A DNA stretch of 64,000 bases. It comes from JACKII01 sp965222315. GTDB taxonomy: Bacteria; Pseudomonadota; Alphaproteobacteria; Bin95. Every line of letters starts with the position of its first letter. Position 1 is the stretch's first letter. The stretch is taken from positions 2,108,001-2,172,000 of the forward strand of contig OZ244951.1 of the NCBI GenBank assembly GCA_965222315.1. Reading direction: 5' to 3'. Shown here in pieces: positions 1 through 8,261 of the stretch. The notes under the pieces are model-generated. The model worked only from the letters and a program-made list of their open reading frames with translations, was not told the origin of the DNA and searched no databases. A program made the translations under genes and the position numbers.

Positions 1-961
1 GACGCGCGTTCTGGCTCTTCAGTTGCCGCCCGTCTGGTTCGATAGATATGTGAGGGACGGTCGCATCCAACCGGATCGTTTGGGCGGTGAGCGCGGCTCC
101 CTCGCTCGGCCGGTAACCGGTATTGACCATGCCGAACAACAGCGCACGCGCTTCGCCGTTCAAACCGTCGAGAGCGCCATGGGACAGCAAACGGTCACGG
201 ATCCACGCTGTAGAGAAGGGCGGCCTGTTCGGTCGTTCGCCCTCTTTGAACGAAAGGCCGCCGAGCGGGAGGTCTATGTTCAGCCGCTTCATGCTGTTGA
301 CGGTCTTCAAGACATCGCCGAGGTGGATCAGGTCCTTGTTTGCCGAATTGGGCGTCAGTTCTTCTTTCTCTATCCGCTCCTGCCAATATTCCCTGAAGTC
401 GAGCATATCGTCCCGCGTGATTTTACCGATGGGCTTGTCACCAACTACACCGGCGAAATTATCAATCGCCTTGATCCGGGGATTGCGCCAGCGGCGGCGC
501 TGGTCGTCGCTCTTGTTCAGGGTCTTGTCGCGCGCCAGTGTCCAGTAGAGGTCCAACGCCTTGCGCACGGTCAGCTCAGGCTCGGGCACTGTACCGAGCA
601 AGGCACGGGCTTCGGCCAGGTCCGGAACGCCGTTTGGAGCGGAAATGGCCTCCACCCGGTTGAGGATGTCCTCCACCGGCAGTTCGCTGACCTGCTTCTG
701 GTTGAGGTAGCGGAACCCACGGACCGCAGCCAGTTCCCTGGCGGCATCATAACGGGCCTCGGCATCGTCTGTATCTCCCGCCAGCCGTGCTTCCCAGGCT
801 TCGATCATCTGGCTCCAGACCGTCGTTGCCTTGGTCTGGGCCACCGACCGGCTGTCGGTATGCAGACTAATCGAGACCTTGGTCCGCGGATCGACCGAAG
901 TGTAGCGCGTCGGGACTCGCCGGACGATGTGATAGGTATTGCTGCGCAGAATGATTTTCAT
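1..961 (-). CDS. Site-specific tyrosine recombinase (integrase), C-terminus beyond window
   Basis: Reading leftward from an ATG at 961, about 320 codons stay open to the window edge, so the C-terminus is missing. The N-terminus (MKIILRSNTYHIVRRVP) resembles the DUF6538-type start of alphaproteobacterial phage/island integrases. A SAM-like core-binding region follows, and near the edge lies the box I motif NTGYRPSEGAAL with the catalytic Arg, then a Lys in LKSQNAR. The HxxR box and the nucleophilic Tyr would lie outside the window. The gene starts 137 bp from the 3' end of tRNA-Ser and points away from it, the usual arrangement for an element inserted in a tRNA gene. It would cut and rejoin DNA at the attachment site. 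The family is clear; intactness cannot be judged. Confidence 0.85.
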   Translation of the reverse strand, partial: MKIILRSNTYHIVRRVPTRYTSVDPRTKVSISLHTDSRSVAQTKATTVWSQMIEAWEARLAGDTDDAEARYDAARELAAVRGFRYLNQKQVSELPVEDILNRVEAISAPNGVPDLAEARALLGTVPEPELTVRKALDLYWTLARDKTLNKSDDQRRRWRNPRIKAIDNFAGVVGDKPIGKITRDDMLDFREYWQERIEKEELTPNSANKDLIHLGDVLKTVNSMKRLNIDLPLGGLSFKEGERPNRPPFSTAWIRDRLLSHGALDGLNGEARALLFGMVNTGYRPSEGAALTAQTIRLDATVPHISIEPDGRQLKSQNAR

Positions 962-1098
962 GCGGACGCCTCCTTGGCACCGCATTTTGTGCAGCATTAT
1001 GTGCGGCAAAACAAGGGGATTGTTTATCAACGTCAGTCACATAATCATCTATCATTGTTATTTAACAATAATTTACACAAAATTCTTGCAGATAATTA
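962..1098. other. AT-rich spacer between integrase and tRNA-Ser
   Basis: This 137-bp stretch is visibly richer in A+T than its flanks and contains a short inverted repeat (ATTGTTA/TAACAAT). It has no credible ORF. It should contain the integrase promoter and possibly arm-type or excisionase binding sites, but no specific site can be assigned by eye. Confidence 0.4.
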
Positions 1099-1125
1099 TG
1101 GCGGATGGGGTGGGATTCGAACCCA
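1099..1125 (-). other. Putative attachment-site core in the 3' end of tRNA-Ser
   Basis: Elements of this type usually recombine within the T-arm and acceptor end of the tRNA, leaving the tRNA intact and a direct repeat of its 3' end at the far junction. The integrase lies immediately downstream of this end. The matching repeat would be to the left of the window, so this is an inference from arrangement only. Confidence 0.35.
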
Positions 1126-1188
1126 CGGTACGCTTGCACGCACGCCGGTTTTCAAGACCGGTGCATTCAACCACTCTGCCACCCATCC
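1099..1188 (-). tRNA. tRNA-Ser (anticodon UGA)
   Basis: On the minus strand a complete cloverleaf can be folded. The acceptor stem GGATGGG pairs with CCCATCC, followed by discriminator G and an encoded CCA (1101-1099). The anticodon stem CCGGT/ACCGG encloses the loop CTTGAAA with anticodon TGA at 1154-1152. A long variable arm typical of class II tRNAs and the T-loop TTCGAAT are present. It reads UCA and other UCN serine codons. It is the likely insertion target of the adjacent integrase. Confidence 0.95.
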
Positions 1189-1229
1189 TTCAGGCGCGGC
1201 ACAGACCTAGAGCCGATTGACAGCGCTCG

Positions 1230-1967
1230 TCAACATGGCGATGTGAGCCGGTGTTGCGCCAGCATGTCATAGAGCGGCATGGCTTCGTCAGCGAGGGCCT
1301 TTAGGGGAAGCGATAGCACCGTCTCGCGATTGCTCGGCGGCGCGAAGCCGGTTGATTTCCAGACGCTGTCATACCAATGGCTGGCCCAGATGCCGTCGCT
1401 TTCCCGTGGTCCGGCGGGCCAGGCAAGCATCGCGGTGTCGAATGGTACGCCTAATGCTTTGCACAAAGCCCGCAGCATGGCCTCCGGCGCGGCCTGAACG
1501 TCGTCCGCGTCGATGACCGGTGGCGGCTTGCCGTCCAGCGCGCTCATCCGTTCGAAAAGTTCCGCCTGCTGGGCGATGCCAATATCGGCGAGGGAAGGGG
1601 CCGGGCGTTTTTGGTCATAGGACGCCAGCACCTTGTCCGGCCGCCGGATCAGGAAGGCGTTGCGGAGGCTGTCGATCCATTCCCGGGGCATCGTTGGCAG
1701 CAGGTGGTGGGTCATGTGCTTTTGGTAGATGACAGGTGCGCCGTCTATGGCTGCCATTGCAGCACCGGCCTTGGCCGCATCGCACTCCATCGCCGCAATG
1801 ATTTCGCCGCGCATGGGGTGATCGAGACCGGTTGCTGCCAGGTAGGCACCGTAGAGCGGTTCGTCCACCACGATGCAGTCGGCCCGGTTCTCCCAACTGC
1901 GCATCATGGCGGTGGAAAGCGCCCGCGGGCCGGACCACATGGCGATGCGGATAGGTTGCTCTTGCAT
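1230..1967 (-). CDS. Sulfotransferase-like P-loop protein
   Basis: A 245-residue protein beginning with MWSGPRALSTAMMRSW, the 5'-phosphosulfate/P-loop-like motif of small bacterial sulfotransferase-family proteins often found beside branched-chain aminotransferases or amino-acid catabolic genes. A second motif, AFLIRRPDKVLASY, matches the 3'-phosphate region (RxPxxxxxS). True PAPS-dependent activity is not established for this subfamily, so the substrate is unknown. The gene starts 6 bp after the stop of the hydratase-like gene at 1974-2753, so it is the last gene of the leftward cluster. The start is supported by similarity beginning at once and by the tight spacing. Confidence 0.75.
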   Translation of the reverse strand: MQEQPIRIAMWSGPRALSTAMMRSWENRADCIVVDEPLYGAYLAATGLDHPMRGEIIAAMECDAAKAGAAMAAIDGAPVIYQKHMTHHLLPTMPREWIDSLRNAFLIRRPDKVLASYDQKRPAPSLADIGIAQQAELFERMSALDGKPPPVIDADDVQAAPEAMLRALCKALGVPFDTAMLAWPAGPRESDGIWASHWYDSVWKSTGFAPPSNRETVLSLPLKALADEAMPLYDMLAQHRLTSPC

Positions 1968-1973
1968 GAGCGG

Positions 1974-2753
1974 TTACTGTACCGCGACCGAGGCTTCGCC
2001 CAGGCTTTCCACCCGGCATGTCACGGTCTGGCCTGCCGCCGGGAACTGGGTGCGGACGAAGCTGCCGCACATGACCACGTCGCCTGCGCGGAGCATCTTG
2101 CCTCGCCCGTTCAGGCTGTTGGAGAGCCAGACAATGGCGTTGAGGGGGTGGCCGAGGATGTCCGCGCCGGTGCCTTCGGCCACGACGTCCCCGTCGATCA
2201 GCATGGCGCCCTTCAGGTTGGCGAGGTCGTTGGCGTTCCACTCTTTGACCGCGGGGCCGACGACGATGCCCGCATTCAGGGAATTGTTGGCGACCAGTTT
2301 CGCTGCGGTGATCCTCGCATAGTCGGCGTTGCGGTCGTCGACCAATTCGATGGCAGCGTGGGCCGCTGAAATGTGAGCGGCGGCGCTTTCCTGGGTGTAG
2401 GGGCCACCGTTCGCGGGCATGTCCTGGCCGATGACGAGAGCGATTTCCGCCTCGACGCCGAGGCGGCCGAGTTTGGCCGTGTCACAGACAGCCGGGCTCT
2501 GGAGGACACGGTCGCGCAGCACGGCACCTTCACACGGATGATCGACGCCGCACATCTGCTGCATGACGGGGCTGGTAAGCGCTACCTTCCAGCCGACTGC
2601 GGGGCCATCGTCCTGCTCCATGCGGGCGACGAGGGCTTCCTGGATGGCGTAGGCGTCGGAGAGGGAAGCGCCGAGACCGCCGGGCGGGTCGGCCAGTACG
2701 GCACGGGACTGGATGGAATTGAAGAGCCAGTCGGCGGCGGCTTTGGCGTTCAT
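1974..2753 (-). CDS. 2-keto-4-pentenoate hydratase / fumarylacetoacetate hydrolase-family enzyme
   Basis: A 259-residue protein of the MhpD-like branch of the FAH superfamily. GRLGVEAEIALVIG and AAHAAIELVDDR carry the acidic residues that bind the divalent metal in this fold, and GHPLNAIVWLSNSL is the conserved C-terminal segment. Such enzymes hydrate 2-hydroxypentadienoates or decarboxylate/hydrolyse related keto acids in meta-cleavage and other catabolic routes. The substrate cannot be read from the sequence. AAGGAACGCCTCC before the ATG at 2753 provides a ribosome site. It follows the HAD gene by 61 bp and precedes the sulfotransferase-like gene by 6 bp. Confidence 0.8.
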   Translation of the reverse strand: MNAKAAADWLFNSIQSRAVLADPPGGLGASLSDAYAIQEALVARMEQDDGPAVGWKVALTSPVMQQMCGVDHPCEGAVLRDRVLQSPAVCDTAKLGRLGVEAEIALVIGQDMPANGGPYTQESAAAHISAAHAAIELVDDRNADYARITAAKLVANNSLNAGIVVGPAVKEWNANDLANLKGAMLIDGDVVAEGTGADILGHPLNAIVWLSNSLNGRGKMLRAGDVVMCGSFVRTQFPAAGQTVTCRVESLGEASVAVQ

Positions 2754-2814
2754 GGAGGCGTTCCTTTATGAAGTCGCGGCATTCTATCGGTTTGACCGGC
2801 TATGCGGTCAAGCG

Positions 2815-3453
2815 TCAGCCACGCACGGAATGGCCGAGCAGAGCCTCCAGCTCATCCAAGGCCTTTTCGGGATCGCCGACTTTGATGGTGGCCATGCCCA
2901 TGGCGCGGGCGGGCTTCAGATTGATGCCGAGATCGTCCAGAAAGACGGCCTGCGCAGGTTCGACTGCGAGGGCCTTGCAGGCGTGTTCGTAGAAGGCGGG
3001 TTCGGGTTTGCGGACGCCAACCTTGGAGCTTTCCACCACCTCGTCGAAGATCGTCATGATGTCGGCGATGGCGCTTTGTTTGTCGAGTGAGCGCTTGGCG
3101 CCTTTGACATTGTTGGTCAGGCAGGCGGTCCTGTACCGGCTCGCCACATTGCGCAGCGCCGCTACCATATTGGGACGCACCTCGCCGGAGAGGCAGGCGA
3201 TGATGCGCTCGCCCTGAAGGTCACCGCCAGCGGCGCGCGCTTCTTCTTCGAACGCGCGGCAAAACTCTTCCGGGGAGACATCCGAGCGTTCGAACCTGGC
3301 CCAGGCGTTGCTGTGCGGGTTCTTGGTGTTGAGGCTGCAGATAAATCCGGCGGGCAGGCCTATTTCGCGCTCATATTCAGCAAAGGCATCGAACGGGCTG
3401 GAGAGGATGACGCCGCCGAAGTCCCAGAGGACTGCTTTGAACTCCTGGTTCAT
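2815..3453 (-). CDS. HAD-superfamily hydrolase (ACAD10/epoxide-hydrolase N-domain type)
   Basis: A 212-residue HAD-IA protein. The open frame continues upstream, but the start is placed at ATG 3453 because its ATGA overlaps the stop of the preceding oxidase gene and the fold begins there. Motif I is VLWDFGGVILSSP, with the nucleophilic Asp and Gly in place of the usual second Asp, as in the HAD domain of ACAD10 and of soluble epoxide hydrolase. ACLTNN is motif II, the Lys of VGVRKPEPAF motif III, and AVFLDDLGINL motif IV. It probably hydrolyses a phosphate or related ester in the pathway of this cluster; the substrate is unknown. Confidence 0.8.
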   Translation of the reverse strand: MNQEFKAVLWDFGGVILSSPFDAFAEYEREIGLPAGFICSLNTKNPHSNAWARFERSDVSPEEFCRAFEEEARAAGGDLQGERIIACLSGEVRPNMVAALRNVASRYRTACLTNNVKGAKRSLDKQSAIADIMTIFDEVVESSKVGVRKPEPAFYEHACKALAVEPAQAVFLDDLGINLKPARAMGMATIKVGDPEKALDELEALLGHSVRG

Positions 3454-4589
3454 GGGTAGAGTCCTGGGCGGTCCGGTGATAGGTCGGCAGCTTGGATTCC
3501 CAGCGCAGCGGTGCGGGCGGGCAGGTCTTTGCCTTCGATCAGGGCCGCGGCGGCTTCGCCCAGGCCCGGTGCGGTCTGGATGCCGTAGCCGCCCTGGCCG
3601 CACAGCCAGAAGAAGCCCTCCTGCTGCGGATCGTATCCGGCGACGGGGGTTTTGTCGGCGACGAAGCTGCGCAAGCCCGCCCAATTGTGCCGGATGGAGC
3701 GGATTTCCATGGTCGTGGCGGTCTGGATGCGGTCGACGCCGATGGCGATGTCCAATTCCTCGGCGAAGGCGTCGTGCGGCTCCACGGGCGTTTCGTCGGC
3801 GGGGGAGCCCATGAGAAGGCCGCTCATCGGCTTGAAGTAGAACTCTTCGTCCACATCCACGGTCAGCGGCCAGGTGGAGACGTCCACGCCATCCGGCGGT
3901 GCGAACAGAAAGGCGGTCCGCCGTTTGGGGGTGCAGCCGACCGGTTGGCATCCCGCCATCACCCCAACCGTATCGGCCCAGGCGCCACTGGCGTTCACGA
4001 CGATGGGGGCTTCGAAGGTGCCTGCGGGTGTTCTTGCCTGCCAGAGGCCGTTTTTTCGCGCCAGCGCGTCAACGCCGGCTTTGACCACGACCTCGCCGCC
4101 ATTGGCGCGCAGGCCGCGGAGAAAGCCTTGATGCAAGGCGTCCACGTCGATGCCGCGGGCATCGGGCTCCCAACCGGCGCAGGCGACGTAGTCTTCGCGC
4201 AGGGCAGGAGATATCTTCCGCGCCTCCGCGCCATCTAGGAGGCGGACGGTAGGCACCAGCGCCTGGCCCTCGCGCACCGCTGTTTCTACCGCTGCCTGCT
4301 GGTCCACGCGGCCGAAGAATAGCGCGCCGGAGGGCGTTAACAGCGGATGCTCGGCAAATCCGGTGGGCGGATTGTCATAAAATGCCTGCCCTGCAACGGT
4401 CAGTGCGCGGATGGCGGCATTGCCATAGGCCTGGCTATAGAGGGCGGCGGAGCGGCCGGTGGTGTGGTAGCCACAAGTATCCTCCTGCTCCAGCAGCACA
4501 ACCCGGCGGCCGCGCAAGGCCAGGAAATACCCGACCGATGCGCCGGCCATGCCGCCGCCGATGATGAGAATGTCGGCGCTGTGGCTCAT
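3450..4589 (-). CDS. FAD-dependent amino-acid/glycine oxidase family (DAO)
   Basis: A 379-residue flavoprotein. The dinucleotide-binding motif IIGGGMAGASVGYFLA starts at residue 8, followed by a Glu-ended second strand (VVLLEQE) and the TGRSAALYSQAYGN segment typical of DadA/SoxB-type oxidases. GLWQCGQGGYGIQTAPG-like text near the C-terminus (as FWLCGQGGYGIQTAPG) completes the FAD site. It should oxidise a secondary or D-amino acid at the C-N bond. Upstream codons in frame are rejected because ATG 4589 overlaps the stop of the GST gene by four bases and begins the Rossmann fold. The 3' end overlaps the HAD gene the same way, implying translational coupling. Confidence 0.85.
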   Translation of the reverse strand: MSHSADILIIGGGMAGASVGYFLALRGRRVVLLEQEDTCGYHTTGRSAALYSQAYGNAAIRALTVAGQAFYDNPPTGFAEHPLLTPSGALFFGRVDQQAAVETAVREGQALVPTVRLLDGAEARKISPALREDYVACAGWEPDARGIDVDALHQGFLRGLRANGGEVVVKAGVDALARKNGLWQARTPAGTFEAPIVVNASGAWADTVGVMAGCQPVGCTPKRRTAFLFAPPDGVDVSTWPLTVDVDEEFYFKPMSGLLMGSPADETPVEPHDAFAEELDIAIGVDRIQTATTMEIRSIRHNWAGLRSFVADKTPVAGYDPQQEGFFWLCGQGGYGIQTAPGLGEAAAALIEGKDLPARTAALGIQAADLSPDRPGLYP

Positions 4590-5227
4590 CCGTTCATCTT
4601 GGCCACATCGGCCTCGACCATCGCAGCGACGCGGCCAAACGAGGGCCGGCCGAAGCAACGCTCAATCCACGCCGCAACGTTGGTATACGGTGCCCAGTCC
4701 ATCTGAGCCGCCTGGCCCCACTGGAACACGCCAGAGACGTTCAGGTCGGCCACGGTAAAGCGGTCGCCCAGCAGGTATTGCTTGCCTTCCAGCGCGCCGT
4801 TCAGCACGGCGATCTGGGCATCCATTTCCTCGCGCTTTTCTTTGACTTTGCCGGCGTCTTGCTCAAAGCCCATGATGCCCATGGCGTGCAGTAGCGCATG
4901 CAGCAGCGGCGTCTCGCAGGCGGTCATCACCCAGACCGACCATTGTTCGGCGAGCGCCACTTCCTTCGCATCCGCGCAGGCAAGGCCGCCCTGGCCGTAT
5001 TGCGCGGCAAGATAGAGATTGATCGCCATGGACTCGAACAATGTCAGGTCGCCGTCGACCATCGCCGGCAGCTTGCCATTCGGATTGATCGCCAGGAATT
5101 CCGGCGACTTGTGCTCGCCCGCGAACATGTTGGTCGCGACATGGGTGTAGTCGATGCCAAGCTCTTCCGCCGCCCATAGGCAGCGGCCGGCACGGGTCAG
5201 GGCCATGCCATAGATGGTAACTGTCAT
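4586..5227 (-). CDS. Glutathione S-transferase family protein
   Basis: A 213-residue protein with a thioredoxin-like N-domain (TVTIYGMALTRAGRCLWA), the cis-Pro segment NPNGKLPAMVDGDLTLFES that binds the gamma-glutamyl part of glutathione, and an all-helical C-domain with the N-capping motif GDRFTVADLNVSGV. It resembles theta/beta-type bacterial GSTs used in detoxification or catabolic thiol transfer. ATG 5227 is preferred over an upstream start because AGGAG lies eight bases before it. It is the first gene of a tightly overlapped leftward unit. Confidence 0.85.
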   Translation of the reverse strand: MTVTIYGMALTRAGRCLWAAEELGIDYTHVATNMFAGEHKSPEFLAINPNGKLPAMVDGDLTLFESMAINLYLAAQYGQGGLACADAKEVALAEQWSVWVMTACETPLLHALLHAMGIMGFEQDAGKVKEKREEMDAQIAVLNGALEGKQYLLGDRFTVADLNVSGVFQWGQAAQMDWAPYTNVAAWIERCFGRPSFGRVAAMVEADVAKMNG

Positions 5228-5317
5228 TGCGCCGCTCCTATCAGGAAAAAGGGACATGGGATGGTAGTCCCGTATCCTTGCCGGGGAAAAGTGACAATCT
5301 CGCGAGCCAGGCCGCAG

Positions 5318-6427
5318 TTACTCCGCGGCCTGGGCTTCGGGGAATGCCTGAATCCACTTGCCTGGCTCGGCACGGCCATATTGGGGCGCGTAGGGAGCGT
5401 CTGCGCCCAGTTCGAACGCCGCGCGCCACGGCCAGCGCGGCTCGTAGAGGATGCCGCGGGCCATGGCGATCATGTCTACCTCACCACTGGAAACGAGTTG
5501 TTCTGCCAGCTTTGGCTCGCGGATCATGCCGACGGCCATCGTGGGAATGCCGCTCGCAGCCTGAATTTGCGCGGCGTAAGGGGCCTGGTAGCCCGGCGCC
5601 AATGGCGGGCGCACCAGGCTGTTGCCGCCGCCAGAGATATCGAGGAAGTCGCAGCCCGCGCCGGCCAGCGCCTTGGCGAAGACAATGGCGTCTTCAACCT
5701 GCAATCCCTCATCGTCCCAGTCGGTCCCATTCAGGCGCACGCCCAGCGGCTTGTCGTCGGGCCAAACGGCGCGCATCGCCTCGAACATCTCCATCGGGAA
5801 CTTGATGCGGTTGCCGATCTCGCCGCCATAGCCGTCATTGCGCTTGTTGGCGATGGGGGAGAGGAATTCGCTGACCAGATAACCGTGGGCGCCGTGCAAT
5901 TCGACCAGGTCGAAGCCGATGCGTGCCGACCGTTCCGTTGCCTGGACGGCGGCGGCGATGACTTCGTCCATCAGCGCGCGGTCCATGGCGCGGGGCGTGT
6001 GCCAGCCCTCGCCGAAGGGGATGGCGGACGGGCCGATTGTCTCCCACGCGCCTTCGTCTGCCTTGAGCGGCGAGCCGCCCTGCTGCGGCGGACGGGTAGA
6101 TGCCTTGCGGCCCGCATGCCCGAGCTGGATGCCGAGCGGCATGTCAGAATAGGTGCGGACGATATCGATCACCCGCTTCATGGCTGTTTCGTTCGCGTCC
6201 GAATAGAGGCCGGTGCAGCCATGGGAGATGCGGCCGCGGGCTTCGATGCCTGTTGCTTCCACGATCAGCAGGCCCGCGCCGGAAATGGCAAGATTGCCCA
6301 GGTGAATGACGTGCCAGTCGGAGGCGCTGCCGTCGTCTGCGCTGTACATGCACATGGGCGCGATGACGATGCGGTTGGGCAGCGTGACGCCGCGGAGTTC
6401 GAGCGGCTGGAAAAGAGCAGCAGACAT
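5318..6427 (-). CDS. NADH:flavin oxidoreductase, Old Yellow Enzyme family (YqjM-like)
   Basis: A 369-residue FMN TIM-barrel ene-reductase. APMCMYSA holds the Cys that tunes FMN in the thermophilic-like (YqjM) class, QLGHAGRKAS supplies the His pair that binds the substrate carbonyl, and ELHGAHGYLVSEFLSP with NDGYGG is the family signature. It reduces activated C=C bonds with NAD(P)H; the natural substrate is unknown. ATG 6427 is chosen over an upstream start because AGGAA precedes it and the barrel begins immediately. It sits 90 bp upstream of the GST gene on the same strand and may belong to the same transcription unit. Confidence 0.88.
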   Translation of the reverse strand: MSAALFQPLELRGVTLPNRIVIAPMCMYSADDGSASDWHVIHLGNLAISGAGLLIVEATGIEARGRISHGCTGLYSDANETAMKRVIDIVRTYSDMPLGIQLGHAGRKASTRPPQQGGSPLKADEGAWETIGPSAIPFGEGWHTPRAMDRALMDEVIAAAVQATERSARIGFDLVELHGAHGYLVSEFLSPIANKRNDGYGGEIGNRIKFPMEMFEAMRAVWPDDKPLGVRLNGTDWDDEGLQVEDAIVFAKALAGAGCDFLDISGGGNSLVRPPLAPGYQAPYAAQIQAASGIPTMAVGMIREPKLAEQLVSSGEVDMIAMARGILYEPRWPWRAAFELGADAPYAPQYGRAEPGKWIQAFPEAQAAE

Positions 6428-6589
6428 GAGAGTTCCTAGCTGTGCAGAATGTTGGCCCGGTGTTACCTGAAAGCGGCCTATAAGCAAAGCCTGCCCCGGT
6501 TCGGCTGCTGACGTTGACGCTGCCCCGGCGGCACCCTACTTACCAATGCCGAGTTGGGCTTCGCCGTCACATGATGGTAAACGTTGGAA

Positions 6590-7654
6590 ATGACTAAACT
6601 GTCTCTCACCGACCTGGACGAACGTTCCCGCGAGATACTGCGTCTCGTGGTGGATTCCTATGTGGAATCGGGAGAGCCGGTGGGCTCCCGCACGCTGGCC
6701 CGCCGGTTGGAAAATTCGCTCTCGCCCGCGACGGTGCGGAACGTGATGGCGGACCTGCAGGATCTTGGCCTGCTTTATTCGCCGCATACGTCCGCCGGGC
6801 GCCTGCCGACGGGGGCGGGTCTGAAGCTGTTCGTCAACGGGCTGCTGGAGATCGGCAACCTTTCCGACGATGAGCAGAAGGATATCGCCGCGCGCTGCGC
6901 CGCCGCTGGCCATCATATGCCGGCGATGCTGGAGCAGGCCGGCGAGTTGCTATCCGGTTTGTCCAACCATGCGAGCTTCGTCATCGCGCCGAGCCGCGAG
7001 CGCGCCGTTGCGCACATCGAATTTGTGCGGCTGGCGGAGACCAAAGCGCTGGTCATCATTGTCGACGACCGTGGCCAAGTCGAAAACCGTATTATGGAAT
7101 TGCCGCGCGGTCTGCCCGCTTCGGCGATGGTGCAGGCGAGCAACTATTTGCAGGCAAAACTTCAGGGCCGGACCCTGGCGCAGGAGCGCACCGCGATCCT
7201 CGAAGAAGTGGAGCATCACCGAAGCGAGTTGGACGATCTTGCTGCCCGCGTCGTGCAATCCGGCCTGGCTGTCCGGCTGGATGATGCCCCACAGGCAGCG
7301 ACGCTGGTGGTGAAGGGCCAGGCCCAATTGCTGAACGGCGTTGCCGCGGTCGAGGATTTGCACCGGCTGCAATCCCTGTTCCAGGTGCTGGAGCGCAAGG
7401 AATCCTTATTGCAACTCCTGGAAGCCGCCGAAAAAGGCGAGGGTGTGCAGATATTTATCGGCGCGGAACACGAACTTTTCGCGCTTTCCGGCTGGTCCAT
7501 GGTGCTCGCCCCGCTGGGCGGACACACCGATGGAAAGAGCAATGAACAGGTGTTGGGCGCGGTTGGGGTTATTGGTCCCATGCGCTTGAATTATGCCCGT
7601 ATCGTGCCGATGGTTGACTATACCGCCCAAGTGATCCGACGTTTCCTAGGTTGA
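6590..7654 (+). CDS. hrcA: Heat-inducible transcription repressor HrcA
   Basis: About 354 residues with an N-terminal winged helix (ILRLVVDSYVESGEPVGSRTL ... SPATVRNVMADLQDLG) and the conserved SPHTSAGRLPT motif, then the dimerisation and inserted domains ending in GVIGPMRLNYARIVPMVDYT. HrcA represses groESL and dnaK-type operons by binding CIRCE. The start is uncertain: ATG 6590 is used here, and TTG 6584 is in the same frame. No clear CIRCE repeat was seen just upstream, so any autoregulation is not obvious. grpE follows after four bases, so the two genes form an operon. Confidence 0.95.
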   Translation: MTKLSLTDLDERSREILRLVVDSYVESGEPVGSRTLARRLENSLSPATVRNVMADLQDLGLLYSPHTSAGRLPTGAGLKLFVNGLLEIGNLSDDEQKDIAARCAAAGHHMPAMLEQAGELLSGLSNHASFVIAPSRERAVAHIEFVRLAETKALVIIVDDRGQVENRIMELPRGLPASAMVQASNYLQAKLQGRTLAQERTAILEEVEHHRSELDDLAARVVQSGLAVRLDDAPQAATLVVKGQAQLLNGVAAVEDLHRLQSLFQVLERKESLLQLLEAAEKGEGVQIFIGAEHELFALSGWSMVLAPLGGHTDGKSNEQVLGAVGVIGPMRLNYARIVPMVDYTAQVIRRFLG

Positions 7655-7658
7655 TCCC

Positions 7659-8255
7659 ATGCAAGACAATGACAACAAGAAGCCCGAGGCCGAAGCGCCG
7701 GAGGTTGAAAACACCGCTATGCCGGAAGAAGCCGACGCCAAGGCAGAGCCGGACGAGACGGTCCTTAACGACGAGCCCATCGATCCGCAGGAAGAGCGGA
7801 TCGCGGCCCTGGAGGCAGAGCTTGCCGCAGCAAAAGACCAGCAGTTGCGCGCCCTAGCGGAGGCGGAGAACACCCGCCGCCGTGCTCAGCGCGACCGGGA
7901 GGAAGCATCCAAGTACGGCGCTGTTGGCCTGGCCCGCGATTTGCTGAATGTCGCCGACAACCTGAGCCGCGCCATGGCCGCCGCACCCGAAACCGCAGAC
8001 GACGAAGCGGTCAAAGGCCTGATTGAGGGCATTTCCATGGTGGAAAAGGAACTGGCCGCGGTGCTGGAGCGCCACCATGTGAGGCCGGTGCCGGGGGTCG
8101 GAGAGCCTTTCGACCACAATGTTCACCAGGCTGTGGTGGAATTGCCGTCTGAGGATGTCGAGCCCGGCAATATCGCGCAGGTGCTGCAAACCGGCTACGT
8201 GATGCACGACCGGTTGTTGCGGGCCGGCATGGTCGCTGTCGCCAAGGCGCCGTAA
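7659..8255 (+). CDS. grpE: Nucleotide exchange factor GrpE
   Basis: A 198-residue cochaperone of DnaK. An acidic, disordered N-terminus is followed by a coiled coil (EERIAALEAELAAAKDQQL) and the RRAQRDREEASKYG segment. The C-terminal beta domain has PFDHNVHQAVVELPSEDV and the signature TGYVMHDRLLRAGMVAVAK, which contacts the DnaK ATPase domain and promotes ADP release. It lies four bases after hrcA and so is probably under the same heat-shock control. Confidence 0.96.
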   Translation: MQDNDNKKPEAEAPEVENTAMPEEADAKAEPDETVLNDEPIDPQEERIAALEAELAAAKDQQLRALAEAENTRRRAQRDREEASKYGAVGLARDLLNVADNLSRAMAAAPETADDEAVKGLIEGISMVEKELAAVLERHHVRPVPGVGEPFDHNVHQAVVELPSEDVEPGNIAQVLQTGYVMHDRLLRAGMVAVAKAP

Positions 8256-8261
8256 CGCTGG

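Noticed and set aside
23..1210. 395-codon plus-strand frame covering the integrase and tRNA
   Set aside because: It runs opposite to a clear integrase and through the tRNA-Ser gene; its composition is not protein-like.
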